Source of the DNA: Catenulispora acidiphila DSM 44928
GTDB taxonomy: Bacteria > Actinomycetota > Actinomycetes > Streptomycetales > Catenulisporaceae
NCBI RefSeq assembly: GCF_000024025.1
Contig: NC_013131.1
Span: 2,852,001-2,916,000 of the forward strand
Reading direction: 5' to 3'
DNA: 64,000 bases
Shown: in pieces, positions 1 to 8,135 of the stretch
Layout of the letters: every line of letters begins with the position of its first letter
Numbering within the stretch: position 1 is the first letter of the stretch
Position numbers and translations under genes: made by a program
The notes under the pieces: generated by a model
Seen by the model: only the letters and a program-made list of their open reading frames with translations
Database searches by the model: none
What the model was told of the DNA's origin: nothing

Positions 1-2
1 TC

Positions 3-191
3 GTCGCCGATTCCGTGTGCGTCACTTTCGTCCTGGCGATGACCGCGCCTGCACTCGTCCTGGGTGGAGTCCGCTCCTCGGGAATCCTGTTCTCGTTGTT
101 CCTGCTCGACCTGGCATGGCTGGCCATCGGCGGCTTGTCCGGCGCGAAAGTCTCGTCACACCGAAAGAAGGCGGCGATCGACCCCGCGTAG
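3..191 (+). CDS. C-terminal end of a membrane protein (partial)
   Basis: An open frame enters from the left window edge and stops at TAG 189-191. The 62 visible residues contain two hydrophobic stretches, about residues 4-22 and 25-46. They are followed by a short basic, hydrophilic tail (SSHRKKAAIDPA), as expected for the last two membrane helices and cytoplasmic end of an integral membrane protein. The alternative frame over this stretch is Arg/Pro-rich and looks like a shadow. The start codon and most of the gene lie outside the window, so the family cannot be named. It ends 35 bases before the PHP hydrolase and may be in the same transcript. Confidence 0.6.
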   Translation, partial: VADSVCVTFVLAMTAPALVLGGVRSSGILFSLFLLDLAWLAIGGLSGAKVSSHRKKAAIDPA

Positions 192-226
192 ACACATGCC
201 AGCAGCGATACGCTGATACTGGCACT

Positions 227-1222
227 ATGACCACTGCGATGCCCATGCCCGTGGCCAGCAGCGATACGCCGAGCAGCGCTGTGATCGCCGACTGCATCGC
301 GCGACGCTGGTACCGAGGCGACTGCCACGTCCACTCGACGCACTCCAGCGGCGGTGAGCTGACGCCGCACCAGCTGGTCGCCGCCGCCCGCGCCGCAGGG
401 CTGGATTTCATCGTCGGCACCGAGCACAACACCGCCGCAGCACACGAAACCTGGCGTGCGCTCACCAGCGACGATCTGCTGGTGCTGCTCGGCCAGGAAG
501 TCGTCACGCGCGAGGGCCACTGGCTGGCGCTCGGTCTGACACCGGGGCAAGTGATCGGCTGGGACTACGGCGCCGCCGCCGACTCGCTCGAGCGCCAGCT
601 CGCCGAGGTCCATCGCGTCGGCGGGCTGTCCGTGGCCGCGCATCCGTTCGCGCCGTACCCCACCGGCACGTTCCTGCACCCGTATCAGGGCTTTGACTGC
701 TTCGAGGTATGGAACGGACCATGGACCTCCGACGTCCCATGGCAAGCGGACAACGAAGCGGCGCTCGCCGAATGGGCTCGCAGCCTCGCCGCCGACGTCC
801 CGCAAGGACGATGGCGCCCGGCGATCGGCAACAGCGACACCCACCTCGACGGCCAGATCGCCATCCCGCACACCGTCGTGGCCGCCGAGGCGCTCACCGC
901 CGACGCGCTGTTCGCCGGCATCCGCGCCGGACGAAGCTGGATAGCCGACTCGGCCGACGTCTACCTGACCTTCAGCGCATCGACGACGGCAGGAGGCGTC
1001 GCCGTACGCGCGGAGGTACGTGGCGTCCCCTCCGGCGTGGTCACCATCCACAACCAGCACGGCGCGATCCACAGCGAAGCATTGCCCGCTTCACCATCGG
1101 GAACCGCGCAATGCCAGACCAGCGCATCGGAATCAATGTTCGTACGCATCGAGATCCGCCATCCGAGCGGTCATATGGCAGCCTTGACCAACCCGATCAT
1201 TCTGAATAACCAGTCTGGCTAA
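227..1222 (+). CDS. CehA/McbA-type PHP-domain metallohydrolase
   Basis: A 331-residue cytoplasmic protein without signal peptide. The PHP metal-binding pattern is visible: His34-Val-His36 in GDCHVHSTHS, a GTEHNT motif near residue 65, H139 in AAHPF and Asp204-Thr-His206 in GNSDTH. These are the residues that hold two or three divalent metals in PHP hydrolases. The CehA/McbA branch includes carbaryl and ester/amide or phosphoester hydrolases, so the substrate here is unknown. I chose ATG 227 because the frame upstream is Arg/Pro-rich and overlaps the preceding membrane-protein tail; the conserved domain begins about 25 residues after this Met. No strong ribosome-binding site is seen. Confidence 0.8.
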   Translation: MTTAMPMPVASSDTPSSAVIADCIARRWYRGDCHVHSTHSSGGELTPHQLVAAARAAGLDFIVGTEHNTAAAHETWRALTSDDLLVLLGQEVVTREGHWLALGLTPGQVIGWDYGAAADSLERQLAEVHRVGGLSVAAHPFAPYPTGTFLHPYQGFDCFEVWNGPWTSDVPWQADNEAALAEWARSLAADVPQGRWRPAIGNSDTHLDGQIAIPHTVVAAEALTADALFAGIRAGRSWIADSADVYLTFSASTTAGGVAVRAEVRGVPSGVVTIHNQHGAIHSEALPASPSGTAQCQTSASESMFVRIEIRHPSGHMAALTNPIILNNQSG

Positions 1223-1270
1223 AACAGGATTCTGACTAGACAACCCGCGCCGCAGTGGTACGTTCGGCCG

Positions 1271-2335
1271 GTGCCTCGGACTCTATTGCCCGGCATGGCC
1301 GCGGTGATCGTACTCTTCTGTCTGGCTGCGGAAGCCGGTTGTGACTCGCATTCCGCAGTTTCGAGTTCGCGTGCGAACTTGCCGACGATAGCGATAACGA
1401 CGACACCGACGACACCGGCAGCGCCGTCACCATCGAGATCGATAACGCCGTCGGCTCCGCCAAAGACAGCCACACCAACCACCCCCTCGCATTCGGCGCC
1501 GTCATCGACCCCGGCGCCGTCACCATCGTCACACCCCTCAGCAGCCTCCCCAGGCACCGCCTGGCCCAACGCGACCACCACCGGCGTCAAACCGGGATCC
1601 CACCTCACGTCCAAAAAGGGCGAGATCCTGGTCACCCACAACGGCGCCGTCATCGAGAACATCGACCTGGTCGGCGACATCCGAGTCGAAGCCGACAACG
1701 TCGTGATCCGCAACGTGCGAATCTCCGCGCCGCAGAGCTCGGATATCGATCAGTGGGGAATTCTCCAGTGGGTCGGACATTCCGGCCTGACCGTCGAGGA
1801 CAGTGAGATCGCCGGGAGATCCGACACCGAGCTGCGGCAGGCGGTGATGAATGCCGGCGGCCTGGTGACCGTGCTGCGCTGCAATATTCACGGCATGAGC
1901 AAGAAAGGCGTTTACACCAGCCAGGGTGACATCGAGGACAACTACATCCACGACCCCTACTGGTTCGCCGCCGCCGACGGCGAGATCGACATGGTCCGCG
2001 TCGACGGCTCACCCGACCCCGGAACGTCCTTGCTCGTCAAGCACAACGCCCTGATCGACACCACGACCACCAACAGCGCGCTCAGCCTGTTCGAGGCCGA
2101 CGGCGGAACCCCGTCCCGGGTCACCGTCGAGGACAACTACATGGCGACCGCGGGCTGGGCGATCTACGCCGGCGGCTCGACCGCGGCGACGACCGACATC
2201 GTGGTGAAGGACAACGTCTTCTGGACGAAGTTCAAGGACGGCTACGGCTACGTCACCGAGTGGAACCCGCACGGCAAGGGCAACCTCTGGTCCGGCAACC
2301 GGTCCGACAACGGCAAGCCCGCGCCGCTTCCATAA
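1271..2335 (+). CDS. secreted right-handed parallel beta-helix protein
   Basis: A 354-residue exported protein. The N-terminus is hydrophobic and ends in EAGC, a poor lipobox, so either a lipoprotein or an ordinary signal peptide is possible. A Ser/Thr/Pro linker (about residues 25-95) follows. The rest is a repetitive fold with recurring IENIDL, VVIRNVRI, LTVEDSEI, VTVEDNYM and IVVKDNVF strands, the pattern of a parallel beta-helix (pectate-lyase-like or NosD-like). I see no defined catalytic set, so a polysaccharide-binding or lyase role is inference. The start is GTG 1271; ATG 1295 is an alternative. A strong terminator hairpin follows at once. Confidence 0.7.
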   Translation: MPRTLLPGMAAVIVLFCLAAEAGCDSHSAVSSSRANLPTIAITTTPTTPAAPSPSRSITPSAPPKTATPTTPSHSAPSSTPAPSPSSHPSAASPGTAWPNATTTGVKPGSHLTSKKGEILVTHNGAVIENIDLVGDIRVEADNVVIRNVRISAPQSSDIDQWGILQWVGHSGLTVEDSEIAGRSDTELRQAVMNAGGLVTVLRCNIHGMSKKGVYTSQGDIEDNYIHDPYWFAAADGEIDMVRVDGSPDPGTSLLVKHNALIDTTTTNSALSLFEADGGTPSRVTVEDNYMATAGWAIYAGGSTAATTDIVVKDNVFWTKFKDGYGYVTEWNPHGKGNLWSGNRSDNGKPAPLP

Positions 2336-2344
2336 CAGGCAACT

Positions 2345-2382
2345 GAGAAGGCCCGACTCCGATGACAGAGCCGGGCCTTCTC
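2345..2382. terminator. bidirectional terminator hairpin
   Basis: An 11-base perfect stem (gagaaggcccg at 2345-2355 with cgggccttctc at 2372-2382) closes a 16-base loop and is followed by a pyrimidine-rich run. It sits between the convergent beta-helix gene and the leftward copper-protein operon, so it can serve both. Confidence 0.8.
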
Positions 2383-2410
2383 TCCTCTCCCCGGGGAAAA
2401 GCGAACCGGC

Positions 2411-2803
2411 CTATCGGCCTATCCGCTTGACGATCTCCAAGCCCGTCGGCACCAGCAGAAGCAGCGTCGCGACCTCGACCAGAACGCTGGTCAGCGACTG
2501 CGGCGAGGGCTGCCATCCGTGCTCCGTGAAGCCGAACACGCCGACCGTGCGCGACGCCGCGAACCCGCCGAGTGCGCCGGCCGCCGCCCCTCCCGCGCCG
2601 ATGCGGACATAGATCGGTCCGCCGGCCAGGACCAGGGCTGCCAGCGCGAAGGAGGCGCTGGCTTGCAACAGGAACAAGACACCCACGATGTGGATGTAGC
2701 GGTAGTCGGACACGTAGAGCTGAGCGTGGATGTAGCCGCTGGTCGCCAAGGTGCCGGCGATCGCGACGCGCAAGGCGATCTCGGTCAGGCTCTGGGGTTT
2801 CAT
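2411..2803 (-). CDS. small four-helix membrane protein
   Basis: A 130-residue integral membrane protein with four predicted hydrophobic helices (about residues 8-25, 35-60, 65-88 and 105-122). I do not recognise the family; the size and helix count resemble DoxX-like or other small membrane proteins. Its ATG (2803-2801) overlaps the stop codon of the metallophosphoesterase (2802-2800) as ATGA, so the two are translationally coupled. It is the last gene of the copper lipoprotein / phosphoesterase / membrane-protein operon. Its role is unknown. Confidence 0.7.
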   Translation of the reverse strand: MKPQSLTEIALRVAIAGTLATSGYIHAQLYVSDYRYIHIVGVLFLLQASASFALAALVLAGGPIYVRIGAGGAAAGALGGFAASRTVGVFGFTEHGWQPSPQSLTSVLVEVATLLLLVPTGLEIVKRIGR

Positions 2804-3744
2804 GCCAGCCTCGCGTCAGTGATGGCCAACGCCGTGTCGCCGGTCTTGTACGTCACCGTCCGGATACCCAGCGCCTCCTTGAGATGCCCGGCCGGCAGTA
2901 CCTGCGGGGTCGGCGCGGGCGCCTTGCCCGGCGCCGGGAGCGGGTAGGCGGTGGTGGTCGCCGAGTGGAAGGTGACGTTGCCCTCGGTCTTGCTGAACAG
3001 CTGGTGCACGTGTCCGTTGAGGCAGGTGACGGAGGCGAACCTGCGCAGCAGCGCCAGCACCTGCAACGAGTCGTCGGTGCTCCACCCCCACGCCGGATAC
3101 ATCGCGAACAGCGGGATGTGGCTGAAGACCACGATCGGCGTGTCCGAGCTCAGACCCGCGACATCCTTGCGGACGAAGTCGATCTGGTCGTTGCCCAGAT
3201 GCCCGAGCTTCTCCAGACTCAGGGTGTTGACCAACGCGATGAAGTGCACGCCGTGGGTGTCGAAGGAGTACCACCCGTCGCCGGTCGTGCCCGCGCCGAA
3301 CGTCTGGCGGTAGGCGCGCCCGGAGTCGCCGACCGAGTCGTGTTCGCCGGGAACGGTGAACACCCGCTCGGTGCGCACCTCGGAGAGCATCTGCTTGACC
3401 TGGTCGAACTGCGCCGCCGTCGACAGGTGCGTCAGGTCGCCGGTGTGCATCACGAAGTTCGGCCGGAATCCCAAGCTGTTGACCTGGTCGATCGCCTCGG
3501 TGAACGACGCGGTGACATCGGTGTTCGCCGGTCCGGTGAACCCGATGTGGCTGTCGGAGACCTGCACGAAGCGCAGGGCGTTCGCGTCGGCGGCAGTGGC
3601 CGCGGCGGCGGCGCTGTCCTTGTCGTGCGCGATGTGGCTGACCACCTCGCCGCCGGCGACGGTCAGGACGACGGCCGAGCCGAACCAGCCCGCGTGGCGC
3701 AGCAGCTGCCGGCGGCTCATGCCGGGAGCGAGTTCGTCGGTCAC
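2800..3744 (-). CDS. Tat-exported calcineurin-like metallophosphoesterase
   Basis: A 314-residue phosphoesterase. Residues 10-30 read SRRQLL followed by a hydrophobic stretch, a twin-arginine signal or anchor. The dimetal motifs are present in order: Asp64-x-His66 (VSDSHIG), GD at 102-103 (HTGDLTH), GEHD at 133-136 (replacing the usual GNHD/E) and a distal GHVH. The fold fits purple-acid-phosphatase or Icc-like enzymes acting outside the membrane; substrate unknown. I start at GTG 3744 because this gives a GTGA overlap with the stop of the upstream copper protein. A longer ATG at 3789 would lie well inside that gene. Coupled to genes on both sides. Confidence 0.85.
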   Translation of the reverse strand: MTDELAPGMSRRQLLRHAGWFGSAVVLTVAGGEVVSHIAHDKDSAAAAATAADANALRFVQVSDSHIGFTGPANTDVTASFTEAIDQVNSLGFRPNFVMHTGDLTHLSTAAQFDQVKQMLSEVRTERVFTVPGEHDSVGDSGRAYRQTFGAGTTGDGWYSFDTHGVHFIALVNTLSLEKLGHLGNDQIDFVRKDVAGLSSDTPIVVFSHIPLFAMYPAWGWSTDDSLQVLALLRRFASVTCLNGHVHQLFSKTEGNVTFHSATTTAYPLPAPGKAPAPTPQVLPAGHLKEALGIRTVTYKTGDTALAITDARLA

Positions 3745-4280
3745 GGGGTCACCGTCACTGTCGCGGTCATGAACGGGTGGATCGTGCACAGGTAGGAGTA
3801 CGTACCGGGCTTGGTGAACGTGTACGAGTAGGTCTGACCGGTGGCCAACGCCGCCGAGTTCAACGGCCCGCCCGAACCCTGGCTCGTCACCGTGTGCGCG
3901 TCGGAATCCTGGTTGGTCCAGGTCACCGTGGTCCCGACCTTCACCGACAGCGCGGCGGGGGAGAAGGCGAACCCCTTGATCGCCACGGCGTTCCCGGCGA
4001 CCGGTGCCGCCGGCGCACCGGAGGATCCGGTCGCCGTGGGCATGGTCATGCTGGGCATCGCCGTGCCGTCGGCGAGCGGTCCGGTGGCGGTCGCCCCGGG
4101 GGCGCCGGCCAGCGACTGGCCGCCGCCGGGCTGGATCGCGGTGGAGGCGCTCGCGGCGGCTGGGTGGGAGGAGCTGCCGCAGGCGGTCGCCAGCGCGAGG
4201 GTGGCCACGGCCAGGGCGGCCAGCGCCGGTATGCGCGACCGTCCGGGATCGCCGGGGCTCCGGTCGACTCTCGGGTTCAT
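3741..4280 (-). CDS. type-1 copper (cupredoxin) lipoprotein
   Basis: A 179-residue lipoprotein. The signal peptide ends in the lipobox ATAC with Cys34 as the lipidated residue. A Gly/Ala/Pro/Met-rich linker runs to about residue 98, then a plastocyanin-like domain to the C-terminus. The four type-1 copper ligands are visible: His129 (DAHTV), Cys165, His168 and Met171 (CTIHPFM). It should be a periplasm-side electron carrier or copper-binding protein. First gene of the leftward operon and divergent from the ECF sigma factor (196-base gap), which suggests shared control. The Met-rich part of the linker (MPSMTMP) could also bind copper. Confidence 0.9.
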   Translation of the reverse strand: MNPRVDRSPGDPGRSRIPALAALAVATLALATACGSSSHPAAASASTAIQPGGGQSLAGAPGATATGPLADGTAMPSMTMPTATGSSGAPAAPVAGNAVAIKGFAFSPAALSVKVGTTVTWTNQDSDAHTVTSQGSGGPLNSAALATGQTYSYTFTKPGTYSYLCTIHPFMTATVTVTP

Positions 4281-4475
4281 GGGATTTCGACTCCTGGTGT
4301 CGTCTGCTCGATCGGTGTTCGTAGACGAATAGCCGCCGGGGTTACAGCCGAGTGCCTGCCGAGGTCTCTCGCGCGCGATGTGTAACCCGGATCCCTATCT
4401 GTCAGTGAGACCGGACCTACCGGCACCGACGGACGCTCTGCGAGGTCGATCACAGATGGCGCTCTACCATGAGGC

Positions 4476-5120
4476 GTGAGCAGCAGGCGCCTGGCGCAGC
4501 TTGTCGGCGTTCTGGGACGCGGCATGACCAGCCCGCGCTCTGAGGCTCGGCAGGCTCGGCTCGTCGCGCCGGAGCGCGCGGCGGCGCCCGAGGCGCCGCG
4601 GGTCCTGTCCAGCGCGGCGTATCCGGGCTGGGAGGCGATCTACGCCGACAACGTCGAGCGGATCTACCGGCTCATGTACGCCAAGGTCGGCAACCGCCAC
4701 GACGCCGAGGACCTGACCTCCCAGGTGTTCCTGACCGCCTTCGGCCCGCTGCGCGCCACCGCCAGCGTCGGCGAGGTGCGCGCCTACCTGCTCGCCACGG
4801 CGCGCACCGTGCTCGCCACCCACTGGCGCTCCACGCTCGGCCACCAGGTCACCGTGATCGACGTCGACGAGGCCGGCCTGGAAGACTTCTCCGCACCGGC
4901 CCAGGAGGAGCGGACCGGCCGGACCGACGAGCGGATCGGGGCGATCCTGGCGGGACTGCCGGACCGGCACCGCGCGATCCTGACCCTGCGCTTCCTGCGG
5001 GGCTACTCGATCAAGGCGGCCGCCGCCGAGCTGGGAGTGTCGGTGGCGAACGCCAAAGTGCTGCAACACCGCGCCCTGCGCCGAGCCGCAGGACTCGACA
5101 AGGAAGGGGAAGCGTCATGA
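4476..5120 (+). CDS. ECF-type RNA polymerase sigma factor
   Basis: A 214-residue sigma-70 family factor. Region 2 covers about residues 50-115 (WEAIYADNVERIYRL, HDAEDLTSQVF), with the conserved DAEDLxxxVF core. Region 4 covers about 150-205 and includes LPDRHRAILTLRFL and a helix-turn-helix (IKAAAAELGVSVANAKVLQ). The first 40 residues are low-complexity, so a start at ATG 4527 is also possible. Its stop overlaps the ATG of the Rieske gene (ATGA), an arrangement typical of sigma / anti-sigma pairs. The likely regulon includes the divergent copper-protein operon; this is inference from position. Confidence 0.9.
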   Translation: MSSRRLAQLVGVLGRGMTSPRSEARQARLVAPERAAAPEAPRVLSSAAYPGWEAIYADNVERIYRLMYAKVGNRHDAEDLTSQVFLTAFGPLRATASVGEVRAYLLATARTVLATHWRSTLGHQVTVIDVDEAGLEDFSAPAQEERTGRTDERIGAILAGLPDRHRAILTLRFLRGYSIKAAAAELGVSVANAKVLQHRALRRAAGLDKEGEAS

Positions 5121-5815
5121 AGCGCCCGATCGACCGCTACGTGGACAGCCTGCTGCGCCGGCGCCGCCCCCCACGCTTCGCCCCCACCGAGGACGACATC
5201 TCCGTGGCGCGCGCCGCCATCGACCTCGCCGCCGCCGCCCCCGACGCCCAACGCCCGCGCGAAGCCTTCGTCGAGGACCTGCGCCGCCGCCTCGCCGAAC
5301 GCCAGGACGCCCCCCAGACAGCACCCGCGGTCCCGGAGGCGCACCGAATCCGCGGCCGCCGCCGCTTCCTGACCGCGACCGCTCTCACCGCCACCGGCGC
5401 CGTCGCCGGAGTCGGCATCGACCAGGCACTCGTCGGCTCCGCCTCGACCGCCGCCGACGGCAAGGCGAACCAGGAGCTGACTCCCACCACCGGCACATGG
5501 CAAACCGTCGCCGCCGCCACGGACCTCCCCGAAGGCACGGTGCTCTCATTCGACGTCGGCGCGATCTCCGGCTTCGTCCGCCGCGTGTCCGGACGCGTCC
5601 AAGCAGTCTCGGCAATCTGCACCCACCAAGGCTGCCGCCTGCACATCGACCCCCCCAACAACCAATTCGCCTGCCCCTGCCACGGCGCCACCTTCTCCCT
5701 CACCGGCGCCCCGCTGACCCGCCCGCACGGCACCACGCCGCTACCCGCCCTGCCCCGCCTGCCGGTGCGCATCGACGCGGGGAACGTGCAGGTGTACGCG
5801 CCGAACCAGACCTGA
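5117..5815 (+). CDS. Rieske [2Fe-2S] protein with cytoplasmic N-terminal extension (candidate redox anti-sigma)
   Basis: A 232-residue protein. Residues 1-80 are hydrophilic and rich in Arg and Ala. An internal twin-arginine sequence and hydrophobic segment follow (GRRRFLTATAL, about 80-105), then an exported Rieske domain. Both cluster motifs are complete: Cys168-x-His170 and Cys186-x2-His189. The extra Cys173 and Cys188 form the disulfide found in respiratory-type Rieske proteins (CTHQGC, CPCHG). A Tat segment placed internally leaves an 80-residue domain in the cytoplasm. That position, and the coupling to an ECF sigma gene, fit a membrane anti-sigma factor whose sensor is the Fe-S cluster. 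The anti-sigma role is inference; the Rieske identification is firm. Confidence 0.85.
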   Translation: MKRPIDRYVDSLLRRRRPPRFAPTEDDISVARAAIDLAAAAPDAQRPREAFVEDLRRRLAERQDAPQTAPAVPEAHRIRGRRRFLTATALTATGAVAGVGIDQALVGSASTAADGKANQELTPTTGTWQTVAAATDLPEGTVLSFDVGAISGFVRRVSGRVQAVSAICTHQGCRLHIDPPNNQFACPCHGATFSLTGAPLTRPHGTTPLPALPRLPVRIDAGNVQVYAPNQT

Positions 5816-5859
5816 GATGCGTGCTGGTGACGTGTGCGGGCGTGGTGTTGTGTGATCGC

Positions 5860-6032
5860 GTGCGGTTGGTTGGTGCGTTTTAGAAGCTTTTTTTACGGCT
5901 CCGCGCACAGTGTCGATGGCCTCGCAGGGGGCGCAGTTCGGTGGTGGGTGGCCGGATTGCGCTGGCGGCCGGCGGTCGTGCACTTTCAGACCACCGGCCG
6001 CCTACTTCTAAAAGCGCACCAATGAACCGCAC
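5860..6032. repeat. long inverted repeat enclosing a strong hairpin in a 355-base gap
   Basis: The gap 5816-6170 has no convincing gene. It holds an inverted pair: 5860-5886 (gtgcggttggttggtgcg followed by ttttagaag) and 6005-6032 (cttctaaaagcgcaccaa followed by tgaaccgcac). They match except for a dinucleotide difference and one inserted base. About 118 bases separate the arms. A T-run lies just inside the left arm. The layout looks like a MITE-like relic or a large structured RNA or terminator; no target-site duplication is apparent. Confidence 0.6.
5964..6002. terminator. 14-base-pair GC hairpin
   Basis: Stem ggcggccggcggtc (5964-5977) pairs with gaccaccggccgcc (5989-6002), with a single C-A mismatch and an 11-base loop. 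It lies 148 bases after the Rieske stop and within the larger inverted repeat. It can terminate the sigma-Rieske transcript, although no T-tract follows directly. Confidence 0.5.
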
Positions 6033-6170
6033 CCGACCGCCCACACCGACCCCGAGCCAAACCTGGGCCCAGAACCGGTAAAGATTCGTGTTATGCGGGC
6101 CGGTGTCGCGCGGTCTCCTCTATATGGTCATCGCACAAGCACCACCGTCGACCCCAGAGGACGGCCCGGC

Positions 6171-8135
6171 ATGAGAGCACCGCGGGGCGGATTCGACGTC
6201 GCCACCGTGCGGGCGGCGCAGCGGGGTGACCAGACCGCGCTGCGCGATCTGCTCGCTGAGGCACTGCCGCTGGTCTACAACATCGTCGGCTTCGCGCTGC
6301 ATGCGCACGCCGATGTCGATGACGCCGTTCAGGAGACCATGGTGCGCGCCGTTCGCGGATTGCGCGATGTGCGCGATCCCGGGGCGTTCCGCTCCTGGCT
6401 GGTCGCCGTCGCGATTCGGCAGATCCACGATCACCAGCGGGCTTCGCGTGCGGTGCAGGACCGGACCATGCCGCTGGACGAGGCCTTCGCGGTCGCGGAT
6501 CCGGCTGCGGACTTCGCCGACGTGACCGCCCTGCGGCTGGATCTGACCGGGCAGCGCCGGGAGGTCGCCGAGGCCGCGACGTGGCTGGACGACGGCAACC
6601 GGGAGCTGCTGGGCCTGTGGTGGATGACCGAGCAGGGCCGGCTGGACCGCGCCGAGCTCGCCGAAGCCCTGGGCGTGCCGCAAAACCAGGCCGCCGTGCG
6701 GATCCAGCGGCTCAAGCAGCAGCTGTCGGCGACGCGCGTCGTCGTGCGCGCGCTGCGGGCGCCGGAGCGCTGCCGGGGTCTGTCGGATCTCACCAGCAGG
6801 TGGGACGGTCACCGCAACGCGTTGTGGCGCAAGCGGTTCGTCGGCCACACCCGGGACTGCGAGATCTGCGACGGCAGGTCGCACGACCTCGTCCCGGTCG
6901 AGAAGTTGTTGGCCGGACTGCCGTTGGCGGTGGTCCCGACAGCGCTCGCCGCTGCCGTGTTCAAGGCGGCGACCGCGGCGAGTGCCGGGGGCGGGGGAGG
7001 TGCGGCTGGGATCGCTCACGGTTCCCACGGCGCCTCCTCGCTCGGCCATGGCTCCTCGCTCGGCCACAGCTCCGCCAAACTGTTGGGCTTCCTGCCCGCC
7101 AAGGTTCCAGCCGTGATCGCAGCAGTCGCCGCGGCGAGCGCCGTCGGAGTGGCAGCCACCGCGGTCTGGGCCAACTCGCAGACCTCCGGCGCCCTCCCGG
7201 CTCCGACGCCGATCGCGTCCAGCACCTCGACGAGCTCCCCGAACGCGGTCGCCGCCGCGAGCCCGCCGCCGACCTCGACCACGCCACCGACCACACCGTC
7301 TCCCAAGCCCTCGACCCCGGTCCCGTCCTCGAAACCGACGTCGCCCTCCGCGCACCCGACCCCGACCAAAACCGTCGCCCCGCCTCCGCGTCCCGGCGTC
7401 TCCGGACCGAAGAAGGGCGTCGCAGCTTGGAGCGCCCCCGGCTTCGACTCGGCGCTGACCAGTTCCAAGGCGTCCTGGTACTACGACTGGTCGCCGAGCC
7501 GCATGGACCAGCTCGGCAAAGCCGGTCCGGAGTTCGTCCCGATGATCTGGGGCGCGAAGAACGCCGACTCCACGACGCTGGCCACCGCGCGCTCGGCAGG
7601 CACGACCCTGCTCGGATTCAACGAGCCCGACATGGGCTCGCAGTCCAACATGACCGTCGCGCAGGCGCTGGACCTGTGGCCCAAGCTCCAAGCCACCGGC
7701 CTGCGCCTGGGCAGCCCGGCGGTCGCCGCCAACGCCGCGACCCCCGGCGGCTGGCTCGACCAGTTCATGGCCGGTGCGGCGGCGCGCGGCTACCGCGTCG
7801 ACTTCATCACCGTGCACTGGTACGGCTCGGACTTCCGCCCGGGACCGGCCGTCGATCAGCTGCGGTCCTATCTGCAAGCCATCCACGACCGCTACCACCT
7901 GCCGATCTGGGTCACCGAGTACGCGCTCATCTCCTTCTCCGGCGGCAGCCAATACCCGGCTCCGGACCAGCAGGCAGCCTTCGTGACCCAGTCCGCGGCG
8001 ATGCTCGACTCGCTGCCCTACGTCGAGCGCTACGCGTGGTTCGGCTTGGCGGCGTCCTCCGGGTCCTCGACGGGGACGGCGCTGTTCCAGAACGGCGCGG
8101 CGACACCGATGGGGGTGGCTTATGAAGCATCCTGA
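6171..8135 (+). CDS. ECF sigma factor fused to zinc anti-sigma motif, membrane helix and GH128-like glucanase domain
   Basis: A 654-residue mosaic in one frame. Residues 10-90 are sigma region 2 (HADVDDAVQETMVRAVRGL, FRSWLVAVAIRQI) and 140-190 region 4. His226-x3-Cys230-x2-Cys233 (HTRDCEIC) matches the HxxxCxxC signature of zinc anti-sigma factors. A Gly/Ser-rich stretch is followed by a membrane helix at about 307-332 and a Pro/Thr/Ser linker to about 405. The rest is an Asl1-like/GH128 TIM barrel with two Glu in canonical places: Glu485 (GFNEPD) and Glu583 (WVTEYA). The barrel should lie outside the membrane, the sigma part inside. I chose ATG 6171 because it follows an AGAGG and precedes region 2. 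It overlaps the next gene by 14 bases. The sensing role is inference. Confidence 0.88.
   Translation: MRAPRGGFDVATVRAAQRGDQTALRDLLAEALPLVYNIVGFALHAHADVDDAVQETMVRAVRGLRDVRDPGAFRSWLVAVAIRQIHDHQRASRAVQDRTMPLDEAFAVADPAADFADVTALRLDLTGQRREVAEAATWLDDGNRELLGLWWMTEQGRLDRAELAEALGVPQNQAAVRIQRLKQQLSATRVVVRALRAPERCRGLSDLTSRWDGHRNALWRKRFVGHTRDCEICDGRSHDLVPVEKLLAGLPLAVVPTALAAAVFKAATAASAGGGGGAAGIAHGSHGASSLGHGSSLGHSSAKLLGFLPAKVPAVIAAVAAASAVGVAATAVWANSQTSGALPAPTPIASSTSTSSPNAVAAASPPPTSTTPPTTPSPKPSTPVPSSKPTSPSAHPTPTKTVAPPPRPGVSGPKKGVAAWSAPGFDSALTSSKASWYYDWSPSRMDQLGKAGPEFVPMIWGAKNADSTTLATARSAGTTLLGFNEPDMGSQSNMTVAQALDLWPKLQATGLRLGSPAVAANAATPGGWLDQFMAGAAARGYRVDFITVHWYGSDFRPGPAVDQLRSYLQAIHDRYHLPIWVTEYALISFSGGSQYPAPDQQAAFVTQSAAMLDSLPYVERYAWFGLAASSGSSTGTALFQNGAATPMGVAYEAS

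Noticed and set aside
5860-6032. Reading the inverted repeat as a complete insertion sequence
   Set aside because: There is no transposase frame inside and no visible target-site duplication; kept only as an unexplained inverted repeat.
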